Source: Dermacentor variabilis | Lineage: Eukaryota > Arthropoda > Arachnida > Ixodida > Ixodidae | Direction of reading: 5' to 3' | Assembly (NCBI RefSeq): GCF_050947875.1 | Contig: NC_134571.1 | Location: 387,001 to 451,000, forward strand | DNA: 64,000 nucleotides | Part shown: positions 1 to 9,733 of the stretch, in pieces | Layout of the letters: each line of letters starts with the position of its first letter | How positions within the stretch are numbered: position 1 is the stretch's first letter | Made by a program: the position numbers and the translations under genes | Notes under the pieces: generated by a model | What the model was told of the DNA's origin: nothing | Databases searched by the model: none | Seen by the model: the letters and a program-made list of their open reading frames with translations, nothing else

Positions 1-867
1 CACGCAAACAGCGCAATGTCGTCGGCGTAAATCGCCACACGGACTTCGTGTGCTGTGATCTTTGGAATAAAATCAGGGAGCCTTGCCAGTGCGAGGTTGA
101 ATAGAAACGGGCTGATGACGCTGCCCTGTGGAACGCCGGAAGTCACGCTTCGGGTGGAGCTGAGCGCGTTGCCAACTCGGACTGTGAGCGTGCGGTCACT
201 GAGGAAGGCCGCAACGTAGTCGAAGAGGCGGCCGGTGACATGCAGCTCACGTAGTGCTTGAGTGATGGTGGTATGGGGCAGACCATCGAATGCGCCTTGC
301 ACGTCAAGCAGCACGAGATATCCAGCCTCACGGCGACTTACCGCGTCCTCGAGTGTAGCCACAACATCCGCGAGCGAGTCCGATGTTGAGCGCAGTCGCC
401 GGAATCCACTCTGTTCGGGGGCGAAAGCGTCGAGGGCGGAAGCGATCCACTCAAGGCGGTGCAAAGCCATGGCCTCCAGTGTTTTGCCGGCTACCGAGGT
501 AAGCGACACTGGACGATACGAGCTGGTGTTCGTGGCCGCTTTGCCGCGCTTGAGTATGGGCACGACGATCGCTTCCTTCCACTCAGCAGGGATGATGCCG
601 CTGTGCCACACACCGTTGAATGCCTCGAGCAGTGAAGGGAGCTGCGCTGCATCGATGTTCCTCAGGACCTGATGTGTCAGTTCGTGGGCGCCAGGCGCGG
701 AACGTCGTTTACGCGTGTTCAACACCCTTCGCAACTCACTGAGTGTAAAGTCCGCCGAACACAACACCTCGATATGTTCCAAAATTGCACGCGTAGGAAA
801 ATAGCGCAGGGGAGCGAGCAGTTCAGCCTTGTTGTACGGCGGGAGTGCGCAGGCTGCACTCGGCACG
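1..867 (-). pseudogene. LINE-A ORF2, reverse transcriptase part (runs off left edge)
   Basis: Reading the minus strand from 867 down to 1 gives an essentially open reverse-transcriptase domain of a non-LTR retrotransposon. Visible blocks in order are SYRPVSLTSVAGK near 520-480, FRRLRSTSDSL near 400, LLDVQGAFD near 300, GVPQGSVISPFLFNLAL near 140-90 and the catalytic YADDIALFA at about 36-10. The enzyme would copy element RNA at a nicked target. The N-terminal half of the same ORF2 (endonuclease) lies at 1881-3329, separated by a nested DNA element at 868-1880. The 3' end is outside the window. The two-ORF layout with a zinc-knuckle ORF1 suits the I/R1/Jockey group; the exact clade is not assigned. 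Confidence 0.85.
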
Positions 868-903
868 TTCACACCGAAGGCGGAGCGGACAAGCGGACAA
901 GCG

Positions 904-966
904 GATCCGGCCAAGCGGCCGCGGATTTTCCGCAAAGCGGAAAATCCGCGGCCGCTTGGCCGGATC
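904..966. repeat. Perfect 30 bp-arm palindrome
   Basis: GATCCGGCCAAGCGGCCGCG starts the left arm. Its 30 bases are repeated exactly in inverse after a 3 base AAA spacer. It lies just inside the left terminal repeat of the nested DNA element and extends that element's AAGCGGA motif. It would fold into a very stable GC-rich hairpin. Confidence 0.9.
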
Positions 967-1151
967 GCGCCCGGACCGATTTTTTCCGCGCGGATAAGTT
1001 GGCCGCTTTGGCCGCAGCCAATCAGAACCCGACACTGCGGAAGCGCTGGTGAACGAATGTAAACGAATGTCTTTCTCTGGGCTTTTCGCTTCTGTTATTC
1101 AAAAGCGTCAAAACGGCAAGTTGGGCCACTTGGTTGGGATTCATAGTAAGG

Positions 1152-1265
1152 TTTGTTACAGCGCAACACAAGACAAGGACAAAAGAAGGTATAAAACGAC
1201 GACACGGCGCCGTGTTGTCGCTTTATACCTTCTTTTTTCCTTGTCTTGTGTTGCGCTGTAACAAA
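1152..1265. repeat. Hairpin (foldback) repeat of 114 bp
   Basis: TTTGTTACAGCGCAACACAA at the left is mirrored at the right end. The arms are about 55 bp with only a few mismatches and meet at the palindromic centre ACACGGCGCCGTGT. The 60 bases just before it (GCGTCAAAACGGCAAGTTGG) resemble those before a different hairpin at 44223-44294. This suggests a shared MITE-like family. Confidence 0.8.
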
Positions 1266-1429
1266 TCTTGAAAGTCGACTAGACAAGTGACGAGTAAAAT
1301 GCCAACGATCTCGTCTTCTTCGTCTGAGCTTATTTTGCAGAAGTAGATAGCGGACGGGAGCGCGCCGACCCACGAAGAAAAAATATCGAAAGTGCGCGCA
1401 CAAACCCAAAGTGCCGCGAGTTGGCGCCA

Positions 1430-1735
1430 CATCCTTGAAATTGCTGATACACGTGATACTTGCTTGTAAACAACTTCACCCTGCAGTTGAATCTAACGGG
1501 GAACTATTCAAAGCCTTGGGTTTTAAAGACAGTGAAAGTAGAATAGACTTTGAACAGGTAGAAATAACTAAACGGAGGCTATCTGATTGGTGGACAATAT
1601 CAACGCAAAAGTAAAGGAGTAAATACATAGGTATGCATGCATATAGAACCATTAAAGGCTAGGTGGCGCGCGCCGCCGCCGCCCGATTCAAAGGGTTGAG
1701 CCACAACCATCCATCCATTCATCCATCCATGCTAA
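1430..1735 (+). mobile_element. 5'-truncated LINE 3' end, related to LINE-B
   Basis: A short open frame at 1435-1614 ends in residues similar to the C-terminus of LINE-B: HVILAC, then FKALGF and KRRLSDWW, against HILLEC, LEALGF and KRRLEDWW in LINE-B. It is followed by a GC-rich 3' untranslated stretch and a (CCAT)n tail at 1708-1733. LINE-B also ends in that repeat. It is a dead-on-arrival copy on the plus strand from a diverged subfamily. Confidence 0.75.
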
Positions 1736-1880
1736 AGAAAAATCGAGATGCCCCTCCTTCCCGGCGGCGCGGATAGCCAGACAACGCGGCCGGTCTGAAC
1801 AGGCGTGAGCACTCGCCGCCTCGCCGCTTTGAAAATCCGCTTGTCCGCTTAGACGCTCCGCTTTCGGTGTGAATGTGTCA

Positions 1881-3329
1881 CGGGGCGTGCAGCGGGTAAC
1901 GGCGGCGCGAAGGAATCCGCGAATAGTTCTGCCAGTTGCTGTGTGCTCAAGCCCTGAGCTACTGCGATGGAGAGTGCAGGGTGGCGGGGATCTTCGGGTG
2001 AAGGAGGGCAGCGAGAATGCGCCAAGGGCGCGACTTGTCGCGACTATCCTCCAACGACACACAAAGGCTCTGCCAGCTCTGGTTTCGGCGCTGCCTGGCG
2101 TGACGGCGGCATGCAGCGTCAAGGCGGTTATATATCGACCAATGTTCCACCTTGTCGCTTCTGATGGCACGGCGTTCGGTGCGACGACGGACAGCGCGCA
2201 AGTTGAGGAGCTTCATATCGGGGGCCGGCGTTCCAGCAGGCACCACGCACGATTTGGTGGCGGCGTTCACGCACCTTGAAATATGCGTGAGGAAATCTGT
2301 GTTCGCCGGAGGGGGTGTGGCGCAGAGTGATCGGAACTTGGACCAGTCCGTGACGCGATACGTACAGGCGCCCAAATCTTTAACTGGCGCGCGCGAGCGG
2401 CGACTTTTCCGTGCGTCAGCGCCGTATGACGGGGCGCGGCTGCAAAGAGTCTGAGGCTAAGTGCATACGGACAAAGCGCGCTCAGCTGGGCCCATCGTCT
2501 GCTAAGCTGTTTCCAGCCTCGCCCCGTCATACGGCGCTGACGCACGGAAAAGTCGTCGCTCGCGCACGCCAGTTAAAGATTTGGGCGCCTGTACACGTTC
2601 TTGTGCGGTTGAAGCCGAGCGGGTCGAGGGAGATGGGGTAATGATCCGATCCCTGCGTGTCAGGGCTGCGGACCCACTCGTAGTGGCAGCGCTCGCTCAC
2701 GAGCGACAGGTCTATTGCACTCCTGTGTACCCTCCGACGAACAAAAGTGGGACTGCCAGTGTTCAGGATTAGCAGGCCCGTTGAATTGATGCAGTTCAGC
2801 AGGTCCCTGCCACTCGGATCGCTGTGGGCGCTGCCCCATACCGTGTGGTGAGAGTTGAAATCACCGCACACGACACAGTCGCCACCGATGCGCGCGATGA
2901 GGCTCGAGATGAAGGCCGTATCCCACTGTCGTACGGGCTGCACATACACGCTGGCGACACAAGTGTAGGCCCCCCCAACGCGCACAGTCACAGCCACGCA
3001 CTCCACGGAAGCAGGGACGATGTCGGCCACGCGAACGACGGCTTGAGCAAGGCTCGCACGGATGTAAACGCGCGGGAGCGACCGGGCGGGTGTAGCGGGT
3101 CACAACACGGCACGTTCGCGCAAGTCCGTAGCTCGCAGGTGGTCGCGCTGTGGTAGCCCACGAAACCCGGTAGGCTGCAGTCTCCGTTGCGCGTGTATGT
3201 TTCCTGCAACGCGAGTACGTCGTACTCGTGCAGGAGTAGGTGTGCGGCTAATTCCGCGTGACGCCGCCGCAGCGAACGCACATTCCACTGCAGGATGCGC
3301 GGCCGATGTTTGGCATTGCGACTAGCCAT
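1881..3329 (-). pseudogene. LINE-A ORF2, endonuclease and linker part
   Basis: Starting at the ATG at 3329, the minus strand encodes an apurinic-type endonuclease that would nick target DNA. Visible motifs are LQWNVRSLR (catalytic Asn region), LALQETYT (Glu), VVCGDFNSHHTVWG (about 2870) and GSDHYPISL (about 2650). A frameshift is needed near 3065, and a foldback MITE (2366-2590) breaks the linker between RTRT and YRVTDWSKF. The linker then continues to about 1881, where the nested element begins. ORF1 ends inside the start of this ORF: the TAG of ORF1 overlaps the ATGGCTAG start, an 8 base overlap. The copy is dead but its order is complete. Confidence 0.85.
2366..2590. mobile_element. 225 bp foldback MITE with GTAC target duplication
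   Basis: The ends are AGGCGCCCAAATCTTTAACT and its inverse. The inverted arms run about 84 bp each (2366-2449 and 2507-2590) with few mismatches and a loop of about 57 bp. Direct GTAC repeats flank it at 2362-2365 and 2591-2594. Removing the element and one GTAC restores the LINE-A reading RTCTYRVTDW. It has no coding capacity. A 4 bp duplication occurs in several cut-and-paste superfamilies (Sola, Chapaev, Ginger); I cannot choose between them. Confidence 0.85.
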
Positions 3330-4125
3330 GCTGGTTGTGTGGCTGTTGGCTAGCCACTGCCTGCAGGCAGATGGTCCGGAGCGGGTGGTCAGCTGGTAGC
3401 ATAGTGCTGACTGCTTGCATGGTGAGTAGCAGATTTGCTACCAGCTTATCCACAGTGGTCTGGGCAGGTGGGGCGGCGGCTTCCTGTGTGGGCTGGCGTT
3501 GGGAAGCACGCGGCGCTGGTACTGGGCGCCTCGGTGCAGGGCTGGAGCCCTTCAGTGCGCTGGCGTAGGACCGCGTCGCGGGTGAGGAGGACCGCTGCTC
3601 CTCGCGAACTGCTGCCCTGACAGCGCGCCTTGACAGTGCCGAGGTGGACGAAGCCATGATCGTGGCCACCCTCCGTTCTTCCTGCCACTTGGGACAAGCG
3701 GGAGTGTCTGCTCTGTGGGAGCCCCCGCAGTTTCTGCATCGGATGGTCTGGCAGGAGACGCTCGCCGCGTGGTTTTTGCCGCATGAGATGCAGTCGCTCG
3801 GCTATTGGCATGACTCTAGGACGTGCCCGAAGCGGCCGCACTGCCGGCACTGCACTGGACGGGGCCTGGCTGGCCTCACCCTGAAGCCGAGTTTGAGCAC
3901 GCGAACATGCTCAGGGGGGACCGGTCCCGCAAAACGGAGGGTGGCGGTGCTCCCGTCCAGCCGCGCCGACAGGGCCCCGGCAGTGTGCTCGGGGCCCTGC
4001 TGCGACGAGCCGGTGGGGCCTTCGTCCGCGAGCTCCATCGCGGCAGCATCGTTCTCGCGAGCAGCCAGAATGCTAGCAGACGACGCTGCGAGGGGCGCGC
4101 CGCCATCGGGAGCAGACGGCGCGTT
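3322..4125 (-). pseudogene. LINE-A ORF1 C-terminal part with zinc knuckles
   Basis: The minus strand encodes the nucleic-acid-binding half of a LINE ORF1 (gag-like) protein. CRQCGRFGHVLESC (about 3845-3805) is followed, after a frameshift, by CISCGKNHAASVSC and CRNCGGSHRADTPAC (about 3795-3700). A Pro/Ala/Ser-rich tail ends at 3322, overlapping the ORF2 start. This is the usual three-knuckle arrangement for I/Jockey-group elements, which coat element RNA. LINE-B inserted at 4126 and separates this part from the ORF1 N-terminus at 8581-9328. Confidence 0.8.
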
Positions 4126-4282
4126 GGATGGATGGATGGATGTTATGAGCGTCCCCTTTGGAACGGGGCGGTGGCTTGCGCCACCAAGCTCTTGCTAGTA
4201 TGCTGCCTAATATCCTACCTAGGTTAACCAATGAAAAAAAAAAAAAACACTATGAACTACCACGTCCAAATTTTCTGATACC

Positions 4283-7200
4283 CTATTGCGAACTGTGCTT
4301 TTGTACGTCTCCGTCTTTTGTCGTTTCCCTACTTTTCTTCCACCAATCCTCCAATCGCCTCTTGCTGATGTCTATTGCGGACCTGTTTGCTTTACCACTG
4401 CTCCCGCTGAACCCAAGGGCTTCAAGGAGGCCAGTGGTGCCTAAATCGACCGCTGGATAGACGTCTTCACATTCTAATAAAATATGCTCCGTCGTTTCCC
4501 TAGCTTTACCGCAGCAAGCACATGCTTCTTCTTCCTTCTTATATCTCGCTTTATAGGTGCGTGTTCTAAGGCATCCCGATCTCGCTTCGAAAAGTAATGA
4601 GCTTCCCTTTGAGTTATCATAAATGGTTTCTTTCCTAATTCCGTTTTTTCCCCTTAAGTAGTTACTCATGGCAGGTTTCTTTTCCATTGCCGCCACCCAT
4701 GAGATTAATTCAGCCTCTCTGACTTTCCGCTTGACCTTCTTTGTTGCTGTGTTGCCCACGCCACAGGCCGCATACTTGCTGGTAAGCTTCCTAGTTCTTT
4801 TCCTCCACTGTGAATCAATGTTTTGCCTGTACAGATACCTGAACACTCTCCCAGCCCATTTACTTTCTTCCATATTCCTCAGCCGTTCTTCATACTCAAT
4901 TTTACTGCGAGCTTCCCTCACTTCAAAACTAGTCCAGCCCATATCCCCTTGCACAGCTTCATTTGTAGTCTTCCCGTGAGCGCCCAATGCGAGGCGACCC
5001 ACTGACCTTTGGTTCCCGTCGAGTCCTGATTGTACCCCTGATTTAAAGCAAACAACCGCATTTCCAAAAGTAAGTCCTGGAACCATTACCCCTTTCCACA
5101 TACCTCGGAGGACCTCGTACCTATTGTATCCCCATAGCGCTCTGTGCTTCATTATGGCTGCATTTCTCTTCCCCTTGACTGTTATGGTTTTTTCCTGTGT
5201 TTCCATATATCCGTTGCCTTCGTTTATCCATATACCAAGGTATTTATATTCTGTTACCCGACGTATTTCTTGGCCCTGTATCTCCACTGTCTGTTCACTG
5301 TTTTCATTGAATACAATAACACCTGATTTTCTAACACTAAATTTCAAACCTAAATTGTTGCCTTCCTGTCCACAGATATTAGCCAGACGTTGCAAATCAC
5401 TTTGCTTGTTTGCGAGCAACACAATGTCGTCCGCATAAAATAAACCTGGGAGTTGCTGCTCTATTACTGTACCTGCCTGTTTGTATGAGAGATTAAACCC
5501 GATATTACTTCCTTCTAGCGCCCTCTCCATTCTCACCATGTACATCATAAACAGCAGCGGGGATAAAGGGCACCCCTGCCTCAGTCCCTTGTTGATATGA
5601 ACTTTCTCCGCGCTCCTCATCCCTTCCCATTCAACGCAAACAGTATTTTCTAGGTAAATCTCTCTCAAAAGCTGTATACAATCGTTACCTAAGCCTTCCC
5701 CTTCCAGAATATCCCACAAAATGCTGCGGTCTACGTTGTCGTATGCTCCTGTAATGTCCAAAAAGGCCACATACAACGGTCTGCTTTCTGCTTTTGATAT
5801 TTCAATACACTGAGTAAGAACAAACAAGTTATCATCCAAAAGCCTACCTATTCTAAAGCCATTCTGAAGCTCTCCCAAAATGCCATTATTTTCTGCCCAT
5901 GCTTGATGCTTTAATTTGATTGCCTGCATTGCTAGCCTGTATATTACCGATGTAATGGTCAACGGTCTATACGAGTGAATTCTGTCTTTCTCCCCCTTAC
6001 CTTTATAAATTAAATTCATTCTACTTTGTCGCCAACTGTCTGGTATTCGTCTATCTTTTAAAGTTTTTTCAGCTGCTTTCACGAGAGCTTCCTTACTTTT
6101 TGGTCCCAGTTCATTTATCAGCCTAACGGGAACCTCGTCTAGCCCTGTGGCTGTGCGCTTAGGAATTTTCTCTTCCGCTTTCTTCCAGTTTAAATTTGTA
6201 AGCACTAGCTCCTTTCCCCCTTGGGTCTCTTTCATGCTCTTTTTTTCTTCAAATACAACCTCGTCCTTGCCTTGGAAAGATTCGGCTGTTACTTTTTGGA
6301 TGTAATTTATTGCTGCTTCTCCTTCCAGTCTGTTTTCATCTTCGTCTAGGATATGTTGTTGTATTGTTGTTGACTTCCTGCCTAATAATTTTATGTGATT
6401 CCAAAATATTCTAGGTGCGGCCTTCTTTTTCTCACGTATTTCTGACAACCAACTTTCACTTTCACCTTTTAATTTTGCTTGCACCAGTATTTGAACCATA
6501 GACTTTTTCTCCCGGTATATTTCCCATTTACTGGTTACTTCATCCTGTGGCAACTGCGCCTTCTTTGCCTGCCTGTGCTCTCGAGATGCTTTCTGTCGTT
6601 CGGCGATCGCTTCTCGTATCTCCTTGTTCCACCAGCTTTTCGGTTTCTTTTTTCCTTTCCAATGAACATGTTGTTTCTCTTTCCGTATTTCTGTCGTTAC
6701 TACACTTAGAAGCTCACCATATTCCCACCCCTTACTTGGCGACTTGCCAATTTCTTCCTCCACTCTAGTGACTATATTTGCTATTTGTTCAGCGTTCAAA
6801 TTTGGACTGGCCATTTTGCTTTCGTTGCTCTCTTTCCCAACTACATATCCCATTTTCAAAATGATGCGTTTATGGTCACTCCCTATGCTGCTAAACCCTT
6901 CCTCATCGATGACCATTTCTCTCAACTTATCATGAATTCCTTCTGTCATCAGACAGTAATCAATGGTCGATTGCCGGTCTCCCACTTCCCACGTGATCTG
7001 TCCTTCACACTTAGGCCCTGTATTCACGATCACGAGGTTATGTTGCTCGCAAAGGTCTAGCATTGACTTCCCGTTATTGTCGGTATAGCCATCTAAATCC
7101 TGTATGTGGGCATTCATGTCACCTAATAGGACTATCTCAGCACCATTCCCGAAACCCCTAATATCAGCGCTTATGCATTCCACTAACTCTTTATTCTTCT

Positions 7201-7570
7201 CTGTGCAATTTATTCCGGTCCACAAATACGTAACTCCAAGCCAAGTTTCTTTCCCACTCATTGTACCTGATAACCAAAGATGCTCTTGACATTGTGAATT
7301 TACTCTTTTCCATTTGGCTCCCTGATGGATGAGCATTCCGACTCCCCCTCCCTTTCTTTCCGACTTAGTTCTGTTGCACCCTTCCTATACATAATTCTCA
7401 ATAACTGGCGGCTCTCCTGAGTCTCTAAGGTGCGTTTCTGTAACCGCATACACCCCTATTTGTTCTCTATGTAACTGCTCCTCAATCTCTGCCCACTTTT
7501 CCTTTCTTCTGCCGCCCTGCATGTTTATGTAGCCTATTGCATGGCGAGCTCTTGTTCTTGCTTTCCTCCT
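4283..7570 (-). pseudogene. LINE-B copy 1 ORF: endonuclease plus reverse transcriptase
   Basis: The frame is open from 7336 down to the stop at 4283 (1017 residues from an internal Met). Upstream coding sequence continues to about 7570 but has one in-frame amber at 7385-7387 where copy 2 has Trp. Domains: endonuclease with LLGDMNAH and SIGSDHKRI; RT with YRPLTITSVIYRLA, AFLDITGAYDNV, LRQGCPLSPLLF and FYADDIVLL; then a C-terminal CACC...TTEHILLEC zinc motif and an acidic/basic tail. The protein would nick target DNA and reverse transcribe its own RNA. About 20 residues differ from copy 2 over the shared 1017. The nonsense codon in the endonuclease makes this copy inactive on its own. Confidence 0.9.
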
Positions 7571-7628
7571 TTTTCTGTTATCGACGGCGATGCTCTTCTG
7601 ATGTTCCCCTAGGGGACCTTCTTTATTA

Positions 7629-8494
7629 ACGCGACAGCGTTAAGGAGCTCGTGTCGCAGAAAAGCCGGTGTCGTCGGCGTCGGTGTCGGCGTCCGCGGCG
7701 TTGGCCGTGAGCGATAAATCCCGGTAGGCACTTCATGAATAAAAAACAGCTTGCAAGATGGGCTGGGTGGGAATCGAACCAGGGTCTCCGGAGTGTGAGA
7801 CGGAGACTCTACCACTCAGCCACGAGTTCCATGCTTCAAAGCGGTGCAAAAGCGCCTCTAGTGAATGCGGTGTTGCCTTAGAAACGAGCCGTGGAAAGTT
7901 ATACTGCGGTGTATATCGGTAATTATGAACATGTAACTTACAGAAGTTGCAGTTACACGAGTAGGGAAGTGCGTTTCCGCTACATTTCTTCAGCGCTTTC
8001 TGCACACGCAGAGCCATCTTGCGGCAAACACAGAAGATCCCCTCCTCTCAATGTACGGTGCTGCCCCGACAGGTGGCGCGTCACGCGCGCATTGGGGTGT
8101 GTGAGGACAGGTGCGAGGCGCGTCGCGTGCCGGACTCCCTCTCCCCTGACGACGTTTCTCCTTGCTCTCACACGGGTTGGAGAATCAAGCGTCCTTCCAT
8201 TCTTTAGATCACTATCTCTCTATCTCTCTGCCCGTGCCGATCACGACGTTTGGCTGGCGTGCGTCGTTTCCCCGGGGCTCCGAGACACAGAGTTCTTTGG
8301 TTCGTTGCGCTAGCTCAGGCGCACGTTTCGTTGCCGCGCCGAACGCTCCGTTGCTCGACGCTCACCGCGTCCGATGCGGGGCGCCTCGTAAGTGATCGCT
8401 GCGCCGTAGCCCATTGTCTTACACCCCTTGGCGGGTCGACGGGAACGCTGTCGCGTTCCACTCTTGAAGGCGAAGCTTAAGCGTCCTCCAATTT
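7629..8494. mobile_element. Non-autonomous element nested in LINE-B copy 1
   Basis: In copy 2 of LINE-B, CTTTATTACTACC is continuous (near 20617). In copy 1 it is split, leaving CTTTATTA on the left and TTACTACC on the right, so TTA (or TA) is duplicated. The 866 bp insert has no long ORF. ACGCGACAGCGTT occurs near both ends in inverted arrangement (7629 and 8440-8457), and the right end reads GCTTAAGCGTCC. It contains a tRNA-like segment at 7760-7826. The family seems common in ticks from memory, but I give it no name. Confidence 0.75.
7760..7826 (-). repeat. tRNA-like pol III promoter region (SINE head)
   Basis: On the minus strand TGGCTGAGTGGTAGAGT looks like an A box with D-arm, and GGTTCGATTCC is a standard B box. 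A 7 bp stem (GTCTCCG/CGGAGAC) closes a 10 base loop in the anticodon position, three too many for a tRNA. No acceptor stem pairs. I read it as a tRNA-derived promoter inside a mobile element, not a working tRNA. Confidence 0.65.
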
Positions 8495-8580
8495 TTACTA
8501 CCTACTCTGACCTCCTGAGCGCCCGCGGGCCCCCTAAAAAGCAACAGCGCGACCCCCAAGTCGCCAGCCCACTTCTCGTG

Positions 8581-9328
8581 CTAGCCTGTAATTGAAGTGG
8601 ATCCCATTTCGTTTAAAACCACCACAACTTCTCACTTCCCTGTTTACTTCGACAACCTCGAAGCCTTTCTCTCGGCCTTTGGGGGCGGGGCCAGGCGCGC
8701 CCTCGTTCGGAGGAGGCGCGAAGCAGGTGGCTGTCGCCTCGTCGGGACGCCGAGAGATGGCGCCCGCGCTTTCCGGAGGGGCTCCTTGGTCGGCCGGAAG
8801 GGAGAGACTCGCAGCTGTTTCGCGGGAGGTTGGCAAAATGGCGCTGTCCTGGTCTCCTTGCCCCACGTGGCTGCTGGCTGCAACGTGCAGCTCCGAGGTA
8901 GGGAGAGCGCTCAGCGGCTGCTTACGACGCGTGGTGTGCTCGTCGTCGTCGCTCTCCGTTTCGCGAGCTCGCTTTCTCGAGCTCGACAGGTCCATATCCT
9001 CGTCGTCAGAGGAAGGTAGGGGGATCGAGGTATGGGGCTCCTCGTGTGCTTGAAAACCGTCCGCGGGAGGCTTCAAGGCTACCTCGGGGGCTGACGGGTT
9101 CATGGCGTTTTCTGGGGTGTCCTCATGTGGTGGGGAAACCGTGGGTGGAGTAATGGTGGTGGCGCGGTGTTTGAGCCACTGGCCCAGCATGCGTGTGGCA
9201 CGGATTTCAAGGTCTTCCCTTGACCGGAGTTCGTCCAGTGACGCGGGGCCGAGTGTCACCAAGCTTAGACTGGCGTGGCGACGGTGGCGAACGCGCGGCG
9301 GGCGCTGTCCGGGTGAGGCGAAATCCAT
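8581..9328 (-). pseudogene. LINE-A ORF1 N-terminal part
   Basis: The minus strand opens at the ATG at 9328 (MDFASPGQRPPRVRHRR) and stays open to the LINE-B junction at 8580. The protein is low-complexity and charged, with an acidic SSDDEDMD run, a basic SSRKRARE run and Pro/Ala-rich segments, as is usual for the disordered N-terminus of LINE ORF1 proteins. Residues read past 8580 belong to LINE-B. Its C-terminal zinc-knuckle half is at 3322-4125. The start sits just after the tandem array at 9352-9733, as expected for the first ORF after a 5' UTR. The assignment to LINE-A rests on strand, position and the shared junctions. Confidence 0.7.
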
Positions 9329-9351
9329 GTTGTGCTCTGCTGCCGGTCCTT

Positions 9352-9733
9352 AGAGAGTCAGGAAAGCGGATCCATTGCTGCTACTCGTATCAATCAGGAG
9401 AGCGAATTCTCTTGCTGCTGCTTCGAAGCGAGTCAGGAAAGCGAATCTTGCTGCTGCTTCGAAGCGAGTCAGGAAAGCGAATCTGCTGCTGCTTCGAAGC
9501 GAGTCAGGAAAGCGAATGTTGCTGCTGCTTCGAAGCGAGTCAGGAAAGCGAATCTTGTTGCTGCTGCTTCGAAGCGAGTCAGGAAAGCGAATCTGCTGCT
9601 GCTTCGAAGCGAGTCAGGAAAGCGAATTCTGCTGCTGCTTCGAAGCGAGTCAGGAAAGCGAATGTTGCTGCTGCTTCGAAGCGAGTCAGGAAAGCGAATG
9701 TGCTGCTGCTTCGAAGCGAGTCAGGAAAGCGAA
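9352..9733 (-). repeat. Tandem array of ~36 bp units: probable LINE-A 5' UTR monomers
   Basis: Nine near-exact copies of GAAGCGAGTCAGGAAAGCGA, separated by (GCT)n runs of varying length, give periods of 33-39 bp. Two degenerate copies sit on the ORF1 side. The array lies exactly between the LINE-A ORF1 start (9328) and the interrupted gypsy-A gag (9734). It is therefore the 5' end of LINE-A and may carry its promoter, by analogy with mouse L1 monomers. All three plus-strand frames are open across it only because the unit lacks stop codons. Confidence 0.8.

Larger units (their letters stand above)
868..1880. mobile_element. Terminal-inverted-repeat DNA element nested in LINE-A
   Basis: The two ends are inverted copies. 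CACACCGAAGGCGGAGCG at 869 matches the reverse complement of the sequence ending near 1874 (CACACCGAAAGCGGAGCG), and similarity continues into AAGCGGACAAGCGGA. LINE-A ORF2 stops at one end (reading ...FADSFAPPLPAA) and resumes past the other (AACALPPYNKAELL), so the block interrupts a once continuous gene. No transposase is visible. Inside are a perfect palindrome (904-966), a long hairpin (1152-1265) and a LINE 3' fragment (1430-1735), so it has itself collected insertions. I could not define a clean target-site duplication. Confidence 0.7.
4126..8580 (-). mobile_element. LINE-B copy 1 (non-LTR retrotransposon), with nested insertion
   Basis: This single-ORF non-LTR element on the minus strand is inserted in LINE-A ORF1. 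Its 3' end is a (ATCC)n run at 4126-4141; its 5' end is the CACGAGAAG at 8572-8580. Copy 2 (17109-20706) has the same two ends and is nearly identical. Copy 1 is interrupted by another element at 7629-8494, and copy 2 shows the uninterrupted sequence. No convincing target-site duplication is visible. The clade is unassigned: the RT has LRQGCPLSPLLF, and a CCHC motif ending HILLEC lies near the C-terminus. Confidence 0.9.

Noticed and set aside
7760..7826. A complete tRNA gene
   Set aside because: The anticodon loop has 10 bases and no acceptor stem pairs, and it sits inside a mobile element.
8534..8580. C-terminal residues of the 264-codon frame at 8534-9328 as part of LINE-A ORF1
   Set aside because: The last 15 codons lie in LINE-B, as shown by identical sequence in copy 2.
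9370..9733. CRISPR array
   Set aside because: The spacers are only (GCT)n variants of the repeat itself, and the genome is plainly eukaryotic.
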